A DNA stretch of 64,000 nt, from positions 27,194 through 91,193 of the forward strand of contig UQCR01000011.1 of assembly GCA_900539655.1 (NCBI GenBank). Reading direction: 5' to 3'. This DNA comes from an uncultured Robinsoniella sp. (GTDB lineage Bacteria > Bacillota > Clostridia > Lachnospirales > Lachnospiraceae). Shown piece after piece: positions 11,901-20,325 of this stretch. Both the position numbers and the translations under genes were made by a program. The notes below the pieces were generated by a model that worked only from the letters and a program-made list of their open reading frames with translations, searched no databases and was not told the DNA's origin. Position 1 is the first letter of the stretch. Each line of letters starts with the position of its first letter.

Positions 11901-14900
11901 ACCGGCTGAAATCTCCCTTTTGACGTATGGGGAATAGCGTCGCCTGCCGTCTCATCCGACAATTTTCCAAAATAAAATCCAGCCGCACCCATAATTGGAA
12001 TACCAGGGTAAACGATTGCTTCCACTGCCATAGATCTGGTAAAATCCCCGTTCCATGGAAAACCAACATCTACCTGAAAGTCTCCATTTGTATATATGGA
12101 TATACCAAATACCGGCAATGTCAGACTGTAAGCACCAATGTTCAGATAACGGATTTTGTCCGGCAACGTGACTTCCGCTTGAAATACACCAATGGAATCC
12201 GTCACTTTCCGATACAATACCTGCACATCCAGACCTTTAAATACTTTTGCTGCCGTTCCGTTCAGGCGCAGACGCAAAGCATAAATATCAGGATCATTGA
12301 ATACCACCTGGGCATCGATCATATATGCAGTTTCTCCCTTTTCTTTCAGTATGCCAAAATCAGCGGCAAACAGCCATGAGCTCTTTGCACAATAAGATAC
12401 AGGAGGAAGTTTTTCTTCCGTTGCCGGCTGAAAACTCTGTTCTACTGCTTCCATAGCTTTTTCTACCAAACCGGCGCTGTCTAATCCAGGTATCCATAAA
12501 TGCTGCCCCATTGCCAGCGTGCGCAAAGTAAAGTAAGAAGTACCGGATGCAGGCGGTACAGGAGCTTGTCCGGGTTTACTGGCATCCCATCTCATGGATT
12601 CTCCCTTATCCCATATAAAAGAACCTTTTATATCTACAAACAGTCCTTTTCTCCCGGAATCATTGGAATCAGAAGCATATGTAAATCTGATGCTGTCTAT
12701 CCGGGCAATCCCTAAGTCTATCGACCCAATATCCCAGAAAAATTCTACTTCTTTAGTTCTAAAATGATAGATCAGCTTCATACCACCAAGTGGAATTTTC
12801 TCTAATAAATTCCATGGTTCCTCAAGTCCGAATGGACTTCCCGTACACCAGGTAATCATTTGCCTTATCAGATCCCCTACTGTCAATGTAGGTTCCAGCT
12901 CTATTTCCGCTTTGTGCCCACCCCCTTCATCCGGCGTCAGTGATGCACTACCGATTCCTTTACAAGTAATACCCAGACCATAGTTCTTCTGAATTCCGGA
13001 ATAATTATACCATATGATTAAGTCTACATTTTCCCATGAAAACTCAGCCCATACAGAAGCAAAAAAAGGATCTTTTTCTACGATTCCCGTTTCTTGTCCT
13101 TGTGGCGGAATCGTTCCGATTCTCACTTTAGCAGACAATTTCAAATCATTCAGCGCCTGTATTTTCCACGGCTCCTTAGACCCTGCTTCGAAGCTCCACC
13201 TTTTTGATTCAGTCTCAAATACTGCCTGTATCTTACCCAGGGGGAATTGAGGGGCATTTTCGTCTGATGCCAGGGTAATCTGCTGTGGCGCATATTCTGC
13301 TATTAAATCCGAAACTTTTGCTTTACCACCGCTCTCCAAAGTCCCTATAAATCGAAATCCTGCTCCGGTATGGTAGTTTGCCTCCAGACGCAATAAAAAG
13401 TTTGCTGTTTTTGGAAGAAACTGCATGGTTCCCTTAAGGTTGGCCATAACCTCTCCACTGGTACTAAATACACCTGCCGACAGGCCGGTAATTATAAACC
13501 CTTCCGCTACTTCCAGGTCTGTATCAATTGCTCCATATATAGAATAACTTTTCATTTCAGGCTCTATATACATCTGTAATGCACTGATTGCCAGGGAAGT
13601 ACTCATTTGCGCATGAGGTAAGAACATACGTAGAAGATCCGTAAAAAATATATTATTTTTTGTAAGTTGAGCCTGAATTTTAAATGGGTAACAGCATGCT
13701 GTTACCGACAATTCCCCGGCAGCTTCCCCATCGCCAATGCGAAAAACCCCGGTGACCTTGCCGCTTATGCTTCTTGTATCAAAGCTTGTGGGATTTAAAA
13801 TATTCAGCTCCACTGACGGCTTCATAGACAGGTTCGGATTTTGGTGAAAAATCCATTCTTCTTTTGCAGATAGTCCGATAATTATTTCTTGCAGTTTTTC
13901 TTCATTGGTGTCATATAGAAAACGTAATCTGTCCACACCAATTCCTGACAATTCTTTTAATCCTGGAGGGAGAGATTCTAAAAAATTCAGATTTCCGGAC
14001 AGTTTAAAGAATATATCCATGGCGGTTTGTGGCGTATCAAATCTGGCCTCCAAATCCCATTTTCCGTTTCTGGTGGGATATAACAGTCGGAATTTTGTCT
14101 CGATTTCTCCAATACGACCTGTAATCGCCCCATACGGAGGCAGGCCATTTTCCGCGACAGTCATTTCGAATCCTACCTGTTGTATATGCACCCATGGAAG
14201 AAACTCCCATGTCTCCAATGATTCACAACGAAAAGTAGATTCCATTGACCATCCATCCATAGCCTGAACAAATTCCAGTTCTGCATCCATATCGATGCCA
14301 TATACCTCTGTACGAGCGTTTCGAAGTATTACTTTACTCAAAATCCCTTCACAATATTCCGGAACTGCTTCCATGGAATCGCCTGTAATTCTGATTTCAC
14401 CCAGAATATCCTTCAGGGAAGACTGCAGACTGGTTTCAGCAAAAACACGGTCCACGTCCAGCACTCCACTGGACGCAGCTTCTTTCAATTGCTGTAATAT
14501 ATCATCCAGTACCTCAGGCATGACATTTTTTTTACGATTTTCAATTTCTCCTCTTACTAATCCCCAGCCTGTTATCATTCCCATAAGAAATTTATCATTT
14601 ACTATATTTCTTGATTGTTGGGAAATATGCTGGAAATAGGATTCATACTGTTTATTATAACAACTATTTATAAATGAACTAAACTCTCGAATGCTTGCTA
14701 TCAAAGCTTCTTTCTTTTCGGCAGGTGGAATTAACATTGACGCATTCTTCTGAAGAATTTGCGATATATCTTCAGGAACCCCAAATACATTATAGTTATT
14801 AATACCTCCATTATTCCCGCCGTTAAATTGTATAAATGGTTTTCCCGAAGAAATCATCATGCTAGATGTCCCCTGTCCCTCAAATACTGGCGGCAAATCA

Positions 14901-16114
14901 GCTTCGGAAAAAAATTTCTGAAATACAGGCATTGGTACATTTCCCAGGAACAGAACATGGATGGAAATGCTTTTATCCTGATTTATCTCCGTTATTAATG
15001 TTTCTGTGATATCATGATGTATTTTAATATTTTCCAAAGGGTCAAACATATTATTTATTGACCATATTTTCTCCGGGATACTCTCTAGAATTGGATCTGT
15101 AAAATTAAACACATTATTATAAGCTCCATATAAATTTCTTAATTCCTTTATTTCCTGAATGTATTTTTTCAAAACTGATTGAGTATTTACAACATCTTTT
15201 AGTAGGAATGAGTTTAAAAACTCTATTAGCGTCACTGTATCATCTTTGAAATCACTAAGAAATACCATCAGGACTGGTTTTTTTAAGCTTCTGGCAGTAA
15301 GAAGACCACTTAATATAAACTTAAGGAGAAGCTCTGGAATAATACTGAACGCTTTCATTGCATGAATTCCATAAATGGGCCACAAAAGTTCTTCAGGATT
15401 TTTTGTTTCAAACAAACACTTCGCCAAAACAGTATTTTGCCGAAGCTTTTCCCAGGAAAGCGGTCCTGTATACCAATCCAGCACCTCATTCGTTAATGTA
15501 TAATCTACCGGTTCATAGCTATAAACCATATCAGAAAATGGACCACTTGCCACATTTTCTGATATTTTATCAAAACTGAACGTCTGCTCTTCATAAAAAG
15601 CACTTGGATGATTCCACTTATATGGCTGTAGTTTCCAAAACATCTCTGTAATAAACTCTTCATTCATCAATATGTCATCGTAATCAAACCCACCAGTAAG
15701 ACCATAATTCATCATATTAAGTTTTGTACGACCATAAACGAAAGGAATAAAACGTACTGATACCCCTTCCATATTCACCGTTTGCCTATCCGGTATTTCC
15801 TTATTAAAAAACGGAACCAGTATTTGCAGCTTTTCCCGCATACTCCCATATTGATCATTGTCATTATCGTAAGCTACTTCAATTTCACCTGACCCTGCAT
15901 TTGGCTTAAATATACGCAAAAAATGCCTCATAACATGAATCGTATTCGCCTGATGGCCAAAATTTGGAGAATTACATATTAATATTCTCATTGTATGGCC
16001 AGGTTTATGCATCTTTTTTTGCATTTCCGCAAGTAGCATTTCGTACAATTTTCTCTCTTCTGCATCTGCTGCTAACAGCACCTTTTCAATAAATTCCGTA
16101 ATTTTTATAGGCAT
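5984..16114 (-). CDS. Giant 3376-aa protein: glycosyltransferase-B-like N-terminus, long beta-rich body, LysM
   Basis: I do not recognise this protein as a whole. Residues about 40-520 look like a GT-B glycosyltransferase. They open with a Rossmann-like RILICNSPNFGHQANTIHVM, and a segment near residues 383-430 (LPPVFEGQGTSSMMISSGKP) resembles the nucleotide-sugar-binding signature of family-1 glycosyltransferases. Residues about 560-1560 are rich in alternating beta strands. They end in a strikingly hydrophobic, repetitive part (about 1400-1555; for example VGLGKSVHYGILSAGFSLTV) that reminds me, from memory only, of DUF6603-type proteins. A LysM-like motif (YRIKEGDTLQSI) lies near residue 1868. 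The last 1500 residues are unassigned. No signal peptide, LPXTG or clear transmembrane helix was found. The frame is unbroken over 10.1 kb, so it is under selection. Its ATG shares one base with the stop of the 1111-aa gene (TAATG), implying translational coupling. Alternatives are a scaffold, a toxin-like effector or a polysaccharide-modifying machine. Confidence 0.75.
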   Translation of the reverse strand: MPIKITEFIEKVLLAADAEERKLYEMLLAEMQKKMHKPGHTMRILICNSPNFGHQANTIHVMRHFLRIFKPNAGSGEIEVAYDNDNDQYGSMREKLQILVPFFNKEIPDRQTVNMEGVSVRFIPFVYGRTKLNMMNYGLTGGFDYDDILMNEEFITEMFWKLQPYKWNHPSAFYEEQTFSFDKISENVASGPFSDMVYSYEPVDYTLTNEVLDWYTGPLSWEKLRQNTVLAKCLFETKNPEELLWPIYGIHAMKAFSIIPELLLKFILSGLLTARSLKKPVLMVFLSDFKDDTVTLIEFLNSFLLKDVVNTQSVLKKYIQEIKELRNLYGAYNNVFNFTDPILESIPEKIWSINNMFDPLENIKIHHDITETLITEINQDKSISIHVLFLGNVPMPVFQKFFSEADLPPVFEGQGTSSMMISSGKPFIQFNGGNNGGINNYNVFGVPEDISQILQKNASMLIPPAEKKEALIASIREFSSFINSCYNKQYESYFQHISQQSRNIVNDKFLMGMITGWGLVRGEIENRKKNVMPEVLDDILQQLKEAASSGVLDVDRVFAETSLQSSLKDILGEIRITGDSMEAVPEYCEGILSKVILRNARTEVYGIDMDAELEFVQAMDGWSMESTFRCESLETWEFLPWVHIQQVGFEMTVAENGLPPYGAITGRIGEIETKFRLLYPTRNGKWDLEARFDTPQTAMDIFFKLSGNLNFLESLPPGLKELSGIGVDRLRFLYDTNEEKLQEIIIGLSAKEEWIFHQNPNLSMKPSVELNILNPTSFDTRSISGKVTGVFRIGDGEAAGELSVTACCYPFKIQAQLTKNNIFFTDLLRMFLPHAQMSTSLAISALQMYIEPEMKSYSIYGAIDTDLEVAEGFIITGLSAGVFSTSGEVMANLKGTMQFLPKTANFLLRLEANYHTGAGFRFIGTLESGGKAKVSDLIAEYAPQQITLASDENAPQFPLGKIQAVFETESKRWSFEAGSKEPWKIQALNDLKLSAKVRIGTIPPQGQETGIVEKDPFFASVWAEFSWENVDLIIWYNYSGIQKNYGLGITCKGIGSASLTPDEGGGHKAEIELEPTLTVGDLIRQMITWCTGSPFGLEEPWNLLEKIPLGGMKLIYHFRTKEVEFFWDIGSIDLGIARIDSIRFTYASDSNDSGRKGLFVDIKGSFIWDKGESMRWDASKPGQAPVPPASGTSYFTLRTLAMGQHLWIPGLDSAGLVEKAMEAVEQSFQPATEEKLPPVSYCAKSSWLFAADFGILKEKGETAYMIDAQVVFNDPDIYALRLRLNGTAAKVFKGLDVQVLYRKVTDSIGVFQAEVTLPDKIRYLNIGAYSLTLPVFGISIYTNGDFQVDVGFPWNGDFTRSMAVEAIVYPGIPIMGAAGFYFGKLSDETAGDAIPHTSKGRFQPVIIFGFGLQVGLGKSVHYGILSAGFSLTVYAILEGVLAKYNPYQLAVETKAKDEISKTTDLSEDYYFRLTGTAGISGHLFGSIDFAIIKAEVDISIQIGVQFTFEVYRPVVLTVMASLSASLSLQINLGIFKIKIHFSFSIKIKESFQIGEFLEAPWDELRTENRGVIASPVNRRLSKMAEPGDYCWNFNALKEIDNKTPLSGFLMVSPVLAADEWEETEDRTCLAVMLLLESLEAFPALVERFACFLVAAIQRDESCSEWDAKNKILSKKELDWMIDFGLASTQENLTPLSKDHMERFLKEQFAVTVLSKPKEDGEIKAVYFPVPGGLSISIGSKVSSVDYTFGSYNQVAEGKLLSLRRMFDELAVKVAEEDSKSTMGIRDGNRCSMGEFLFADYFLLLGRQVAQALREQLRNYQFLLSGKETIKEILTWVKSESGTDYSIYDIMAGNMEHPLEKDKILVISEGETYRIKEGDTLQSIIRSKGLEAEMLARTENEAVSGLFHKGEGENAILNLPHLEQLRLVHLLAGIKRNRSVEQIAGMVSRYHMHGLRIPTEGITPLAGGMWVKQKKEKWMLPETAGLYALTGQQFQVPADLKEELYIRFNAANVMWLGFENWKNGAVKCDKTYELIIAPNDETVKRLSFLKAAGKEGGFMENCHLDILDMKSEQPVTASFANPVNWKPDAGVVLPVLGEETVQFQAYPLPDGMQGSYCLYYAAYEEAQGVLKKERAVNYGWGTSLTFSVCRNTDNVEGACTYELTGMKQTQTKQLEQLLENREQYSICNRMIGYTSNTGDQYQMECDEPNAVDMAMLRLNLSTETHPSGLGDRQDSDMQKFLEQLWEGSVTNSGGYYLYYWNKEKKRGLPESAFKEDGTASITLVLVYDSAQYKGGDYINTLLCGYLLEKGTFPLASADDGRVTVSPMTAPGVLSLGCQRLKPIDTGDIQNIEDGKHFLSNQFSLLSSKIVDNRDFKGSNYGMPCGPLGEDTLLYKTSLPYSNFTKKEIVSVENPGMLKGTSPYAGVGKVFQVESEWLDYYGNRLSGKAEMSQIHTGYGDKLYPISSWPSVTVQWEVRKISENPELLLLLQFDASRYEAEDGQRNAAQTLRFYQTLYDQLMDSNGIDLCMEHSLLEGEEIPFEEEEWQQLTGWLFQADDSVSCYLQSVSSGGRPVVPVEKIIRFSLQDKKLNTKELFPLTVNLGIKRRRQIMMEGMEQIEGILETKSNIPPHMILDESGTRTLEKFAFHMEEAFKEEYGLRVMASGTDLNCADTSLYVIRLGKNGVGIQFREKPVIGVIRPVSNRLWSSVKPIPMKRYTTEGGLEQKPVSEKSFTDIDVDRWLKIVLLAVDDMLTPRNAAAIYLADQAGQGQGAYLEQIQLSKEQLAKNLSYLLMPVFADEGRTLSKKARESLRQRLLNKLGSFYQVHAVLDYKAEVNGGIVEKDRKAPRFYGQAEFETKGSDVDIMVSDGKIELGKPQGHMAVSVSAQELARSVSGEVVSNIQGRLGYHITHVEHDVHEMRNIKEFEASKWLGFVTKENVKADMGELAIPMVLRSYPDSPYMIKQEDLSAAGSDNTFLKNVSQDYSRLLVWDYSFTYSLSYHYPQDVMHCKILWNQRDIVKSDVSNLFFEALAQFTEVYPYLKKDMDREAAILSPEGDIKPVQKILSAFSTILNEATQASEHLLTVEKRNDDAQNDAFLIAESSVDIEGREVYMIKLFGEKLKGRIIPEILLDTQYYEAVPYTNTEKTAQNLLGDPMVSYVYRRKDTEEEYLSAADGQKIKERTVCLRGLNLLEMQNALAQISVIRNSCLMQDSSLDQNREIAEPFIYSTGNVAFENPYFAFKDISQKLDIKPKEKECPISRCFEDLFKELFRESMGMEMKIQMEAKYIRIIQNELAPMELPIFLQTPVCIKAGATENVTREWENRIQKWMEEHYDNKPEENSALRFDLILFSSLTPLPKKLLRFQNLWFLYGNPDL

Positions 16115-19100
16115 TACTCTCCCCCCTTCCCTTTCTCCGTATGATAAAATCCATACCAGCCAACTCCCTTTTCCCTGATTTCCGCTCCGGAACCAAACAG
16201 GTAAAAACTAATATTTCCATTGGGAGGCAGTTTACCAATTCCAAAAGCCTTCATTGCGACCTCGTTGAGCATCAGAATAAATGACTGATTTTCTTTATCA
16301 TATGCAAGACGTACAGAGCCAATGGAAAGCCTTAGTATATTCTGCAGAAAGAAATCTTCCGTTTTTCCGGTCCCCGGCATTTTTATTCCCATAAAAGCTT
16401 TTATACTTTCACCGTTACTCGCTGTATTCCATGCCAAAAGAAGCTGGCTCTTCAGGCCTGCTTTTCCAGCCAATTCCCCTATAGATCCAAGTTCAGCCTT
16501 CCACTCCAGACCTATCCAGGAACCCTCTCCTTCTTCCGAAAAACGTACACAGGGTATAACTTTTGCATACCCGTCCCCCTTCCACCCATTTATATTGCCA
16601 TCCACCATTCCCAGTAGCTGAAGATGCAGCTGGGAACAAAGACTGTGTATTCCTGGCTCGCTTTTTAATAAATCAAATTGTGTACTGCCTGCAAAGAAAG
16701 TAAATTCCTGGACATTCTCTTTTAGCTTCATTTCCAGTTCCGCATGGGAAAAAATCAAACCGCTTTTGCTTTCCTCTCCAAACGAGAACAAATCAACCAT
16801 AATCTCAGAATCTGAAATAACGGGGACGGTATGGAAGTGTAAACTTCCGCTTAGCGCAAAGCGGGTACAGTCAAAAGTGGGGGAAATCATTTCCACATCT
16901 GTAACGCGTACTACCTTTAAAATATTGCTGTCCAATTCAAATGTACCGGTTTCTTTGTTTTGCAGTAAAAATACTTCTGCTCCATCTCTCAACTGGTAAT
17001 GGCCTTCCAACAGCAATGCACGATACGGATTTCCGTCCTTCATGGCCTTAACTGATGAACCAAACAATCGGGCAAATGAAATCTGCGCTTTACAGGACTG
17101 CTTTACCACAGCCGAATCCCGAAACAGCACTTTTAATTCCAGCAGACGAAATTCTTCGTACCCAAAATCCTTTGGCAAAACTGCCTCTACCTTTCCCTGG
17201 CTCAGAGTCGTATCCCTGTAACAAATCAATCCAAATAAGGAACTATTCTTATCCTGCTTTATCTGTCCATTCTCCACACTTATAGTATTCAAAGTGATTC
17301 CTAAATGATGAACACATAGCTTCTCTGCATTTGCTGCACCAGACAGAAGCCCTGCCATCTGTGCGGGCATGTTTTCTGCTTCCAGCGGAAGTCGCAAAAA
17401 CAGTACTCCCTGCCAGTTTTCATCCGTTATAACTTCACAAAACTGTGAAAAATATTCCTGGTCTGTTTGTTCATATGCGTCTTTAAAATAATTCTCAATC
17501 CATTTCATCAGTAACGGCTGCTGTGACATATCCCCCTTACTTCCTGCATTGGTTACCGGAGAAGAGAATTCCCCGCGACAGGTCCATGCATCTATACAAC
17601 TAATCAGGCTTCGCTTTTTCTTCACTTCCTTCAAATCATCCGGGTCAAATAATTTTCCTTTGCATCCTTTGATGATCATTACTCCCCCATAGCTGCCATA
17701 TTTGCAGTCAAACCCCACTTGTGCCCGGAATGTCCAATCCTGTATGCTGCACACATTCCGAAAACAGGCAGCATTGGCTTCATCATCCATTTTTCCCAAA
17801 TACTGGGGATTTACTGCCACCAGGCACAGACTTGGAGACTGAAAAACCTGCACTAACTCCTCCGCAGGATTGTAAAAACAAATGCCATCCTCCCCTTCTC
17901 CATTTGTAAGCCTGATATTTCTAAACCGGTTTCCTTCCATATTTGCCAGGAACCCCGCCGGTGTCACTATAGTGGTATTATCCAAAGTAATCCCGTTTCC
18001 GGAAATACACCTTTCACAACCGTATTTTCCAATCTGCTTTTGACGCACATTTGTCAAAATATTATCCTCAAGCTTTTCCAGTTTCTGTTTATCACGAACT
18101 AAAGCCTGCTTATAAGGCATCACAGGAAAACAAATCCCCTCTTTTGTATCACGCAGAAGGATAGACGGCGGCTGATGCACCAGTATTTCCGACACAGCTT
18201 CCGGTTCTATGCCATAAAGTGCAAACCCAGGCGGCTCAGACACATATTTTCCTTCGGTTACACCTATCCAGGAGGTTCTAAATACCTTTGTAAGATTCGA
18301 TGCGTTCGCATCATAATCTTCTCCAACCTGAAATGCCCTTCCTTCCACGATTGGTGCATGAGCATTTTGTCCTGAAAGAAAACGGATTTTCTCCCCTGTC
18401 TGAAGCTGCAGATATTCTGTTGCGTTCCTTCCGCATAAAAGTGATATCTCTTTTGCTCCTTCTGTTCCGTACAGATAAAATTCTCCCTCCGGACAGAGCC
18501 TGTGATGCTTATCCTGCTTCGTCCTTGAGAATGTAAATCTTGACGGATAGTGGCTGTCTTCTTCATTTACAAAATCCAGATAAACCGTTTCTCCATAAAT
18601 TGTAGTAAAGTTTGTAGGAAAGGGCGTATCAGATTTTTCATTCATAACATTCAACACCGTTCGATGATTTCTATAATCTGACATCTGTCCCGACGGCTGC
18701 CTCTGTTCATTGCAAATGTCACAAGGATCTATCATTACGCAGAGGGAAAGCAGAAAATCCTTCTGCTCTATTTCTTTCATTTGATAAAAGGGGGTGTATA
18801 CACTTTCTTCCTTTCCTTCTGTCACATAGCTGTACTCTAATCCAGGTGTCAGTTCTTTTAAAAATTCCGACATCATAATATCCATGTTAAATACAAGGCA
18901 GCCGCAGCATCCTTTCTCAAATGAAATTCCACAGTTAAAAATATTATAATCACCTTTTTTTAAGCCGGGTAGAAAGTCAAATACGTTGTCCCTGCTTTGT
19001 GTATTATGTATGCTGACTGTGTCTTGTTCTATTTTTATCTTTGCATAGCTCTTAATCTCAAACCGAAGATTATCGACTATCGGGAACTGACAGTTTCCAT

Positions 19101-19449
19101 AGGTAAATGCTTCCTCATTCTTTTCTGTTATAAGACCAAGTCTGGTCATATTCTCCGCTAATGGTTCTTTTCCATCACATAGCCAGAATATAGCCCTCTT
19201 AATCGTGTTATTTCCCAAAAGAACACTTTTCATCTGCTCACGAATCTTATCTGCTTCTTCCGGTGATAGTAGGAACTGCCCCCCTGGAAACCAAAAGCAG
19301 ATTCCTAAATTATCCCTGTCAAGGAATGCTTCCTCTAATGATATCTCCTCTGGCCCACACTCCTCTCCCATCAAGAACAGAAATGCTTCAGCCATATTTT
19401 CCTCTTCGTAAGCTGTATAACAGCTCATTGACATTTTTCTAAACCGCAT
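16114..19449 (-). CDS. Unknown 1111-aa protein coupled to the giant protein
   Basis: The product has no domain I can name. It is cysteine-containing, mixed in its first 700 residues and beta-rich after that. Its C-terminal 150 residues (ILRLSIGSVRLAYDKENQSF and a KAFGIGKLPPNGNISFYLFG stretch) resemble in pattern a segment of the giant partner (IPLGGMKLIYHFRTKEVEFF...GSIDLGIARIDSIRFTY). The two may therefore share a building block. There is no signal peptide, membrane helix or anchor. The start is supported by AAAGGAG seven bases before the ATG. Its TAA overlaps the next ATG by one base, so the two are probably made in comparable amounts and may form a complex. A partial terminator hairpin separates it from the 230-aa gene upstream. 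The function is unknown. Confidence 0.7.
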   Translation of the reverse strand: MRFRKMSMSCYTAYEEENMAEAFLFLMGEECGPEEISLEEAFLDRDNLGICFWFPGGQFLLSPEEADKIREQMKSVLLGNNTIKRAIFWLCDGKEPLAENMTRLGLITEKNEEAFTYGNCQFPIVDNLRFEIKSYAKIKIEQDTVSIHNTQSRDNVFDFLPGLKKGDYNIFNCGISFEKGCCGCLVFNMDIMMSEFLKELTPGLEYSYVTEGKEESVYTPFYQMKEIEQKDFLLSLCVMIDPCDICNEQRQPSGQMSDYRNHRTVLNVMNEKSDTPFPTNFTTIYGETVYLDFVNEEDSHYPSRFTFSRTKQDKHHRLCPEGEFYLYGTEGAKEISLLCGRNATEYLQLQTGEKIRFLSGQNAHAPIVEGRAFQVGEDYDANASNLTKVFRTSWIGVTEGKYVSEPPGFALYGIEPEAVSEILVHQPPSILLRDTKEGICFPVMPYKQALVRDKQKLEKLEDNILTNVRQKQIGKYGCERCISGNGITLDNTTIVTPAGFLANMEGNRFRNIRLTNGEGEDGICFYNPAEELVQVFQSPSLCLVAVNPQYLGKMDDEANAACFRNVCSIQDWTFRAQVGFDCKYGSYGGVMIIKGCKGKLFDPDDLKEVKKKRSLISCIDAWTCRGEFSSPVTNAGSKGDMSQQPLLMKWIENYFKDAYEQTDQEYFSQFCEVITDENWQGVLFLRLPLEAENMPAQMAGLLSGAANAEKLCVHHLGITLNTISVENGQIKQDKNSSLFGLICYRDTTLSQGKVEAVLPKDFGYEEFRLLELKVLFRDSAVVKQSCKAQISFARLFGSSVKAMKDGNPYRALLLEGHYQLRDGAEVFLLQNKETGTFELDSNILKVVRVTDVEMISPTFDCTRFALSGSLHFHTVPVISDSEIMVDLFSFGEESKSGLIFSHAELEMKLKENVQEFTFFAGSTQFDLLKSEPGIHSLCSQLHLQLLGMVDGNINGWKGDGYAKVIPCVRFSEEGEGSWIGLEWKAELGSIGELAGKAGLKSQLLLAWNTASNGESIKAFMGIKMPGTGKTEDFFLQNILRLSIGSVRLAYDKENQSFILMLNEVAMKAFGIGKLPPNGNISFYLFGSGAEIREKGVGWYGFYHTEKGKGGE

Positions 19450-19510
19450 GACCGTCTCCTTTCCGGCAATACCTGCCCATTATCTGAATTCAGACGGATT
19501 AAAACCAAAA

Positions 19511-19544
19511 CGCCATAAAAGTATGAGATGATACTTTTATGGCG
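19511..19544. terminator. Strong hairpin between the 230-aa gene and the 1111-aa gene
   Basis: Perfect 14-bp stem CGCCATAAAAGTAT (19511-19524) and ATACTTTTATGGCG (19531-19544) with a six-base loop. T-rich tails flank it on both strands (TTTT on plus; TTTTGGTTTT on minus). It sits 55 bases after the 230-aa gene and about 60 bases before the next start. It is therefore either a full terminator or an attenuator giving more of the small protein than of the two large ones. Confidence 0.75.
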
Positions 19545-19598
19545 TTTTCACTATGCCGACATATAACCTATATATCCTCCAATATCTTATTCGGCCTT

Positions 19599-20291
19599 TT
19601 ATTCAGCCGTGAAGGTTGTAATAGCAGCTAAACCGCTGCGGGATAAAGCACTCATTTTAACATTCCATCCGTCTGTAAAATAGCCCACTATGTAACTATG
19701 TCCGGCTACTACAGGAAAGCCATCCAACGCAATTTCCCCTGACTGAGTATTGCTTTCTACTCTGGATGCACATTTGGGTAAATCTACATATAAATCATTT
19801 AACGTATCCCATATTCCAATCCAGTTTCCATTGTCATTTGGACGATAATTTACACAAGTATCATATTTGATCATAACAGAGGTTGGTTCAACCGAATCTA
19901 CATCCACGCAGATAGATTGATTAATAACTTCTGCACCTGACGTTAAGGAAGAAACATAAACCGTTGAACAAAAATTGTTCGTTTGAGAACCCGGGTTGTA
20001 AGCAGCAAGAGAATATCCTATAATATATCCTCTTTCAAATAAATTTAAATTCTCCATGGTGATTGTTCCATCTTGATAATCTGATTGCATTACATAAGTT
20101 TTTAACGGCTGCCTTCTCCATGGTATCGCAGGTCCTTTCACACTGTCATCTGCCGGCCATATCGCAAAATAGTTCTTATCTGTTCCAGGCATCGTTTCCA
20201 TCAGTACATGATAATCCAATCTCGCATGATCGCCATTGATTTTATTTAATTTAATGTTTACACTCTCTTTCTTCAAAACATTAGCCTTCAT
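19599..20291 (-). CDS. Unknown 230-aa protein with two similar beta-sandwich-like halves
   Basis: The sequence looks duplicated. The first half has KNYFAIWPADDS...GTITMENLNLFERGYIIGYSL. The second has GNWIGIWDTLND...GEIALDGFPVVAGHSYIVGYF. Each half therefore has an aromatic (N)-(Y/W)-(F/I)-x-I-W motif, a charged loop, a G-x-I-x-(M/L) strand and a G-(Y/H)-x-(I/Y)-(I/V)-GY strand. This suggests two tandem immunoglobulin-like or SKICH-like beta sandwiches of about 100 residues. No signal peptide or membrane segment is present. The gene follows the LytTR regulator by 78 bases, has AGGAGG before its ATG, and is separated from the large genes by a hairpin. It could be an abundant structural or binding partner of the two giants, but that is inference. 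Confidence 0.65.
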   Translation of the reverse strand: MKANVLKKESVNIKLNKINGDHARLDYHVLMETMPGTDKNYFAIWPADDSVKGPAIPWRRQPLKTYVMQSDYQDGTITMENLNLFERGYIIGYSLAAYNPGSQTNNFCSTVYVSSLTSGAEVINQSICVDVDSVEPTSVMIKYDTCVNYRPNDNGNWIGIWDTLNDLYVDLPKCASRVESNTQSGEIALDGFPVVAGHSYIVGYFTDGWNVKMSALSRSGLAAITTFTAE

Positions 20292-20325
20292 AGTAAATCC
20301 TCCTAATTTTTATAATATTTTTTTC

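Noticed and set aside
5984..16114. The giant gene as a nonribosomal peptide or polyketide synthase, or as a cell-wall adhesin
   Set aside because: No adenylation, condensation, carrier or ketosynthase motifs, and no signal peptide or cell-wall anchor.
6442..18566. Many open frames of 60-150 codons on the plus strand (and one at 18264-18566 on the minus strand) inside the two giant genes
   Set aside because: They are shadows of the long coding frames, lack ribosome binding sites and have unlikely amino-acid composition.
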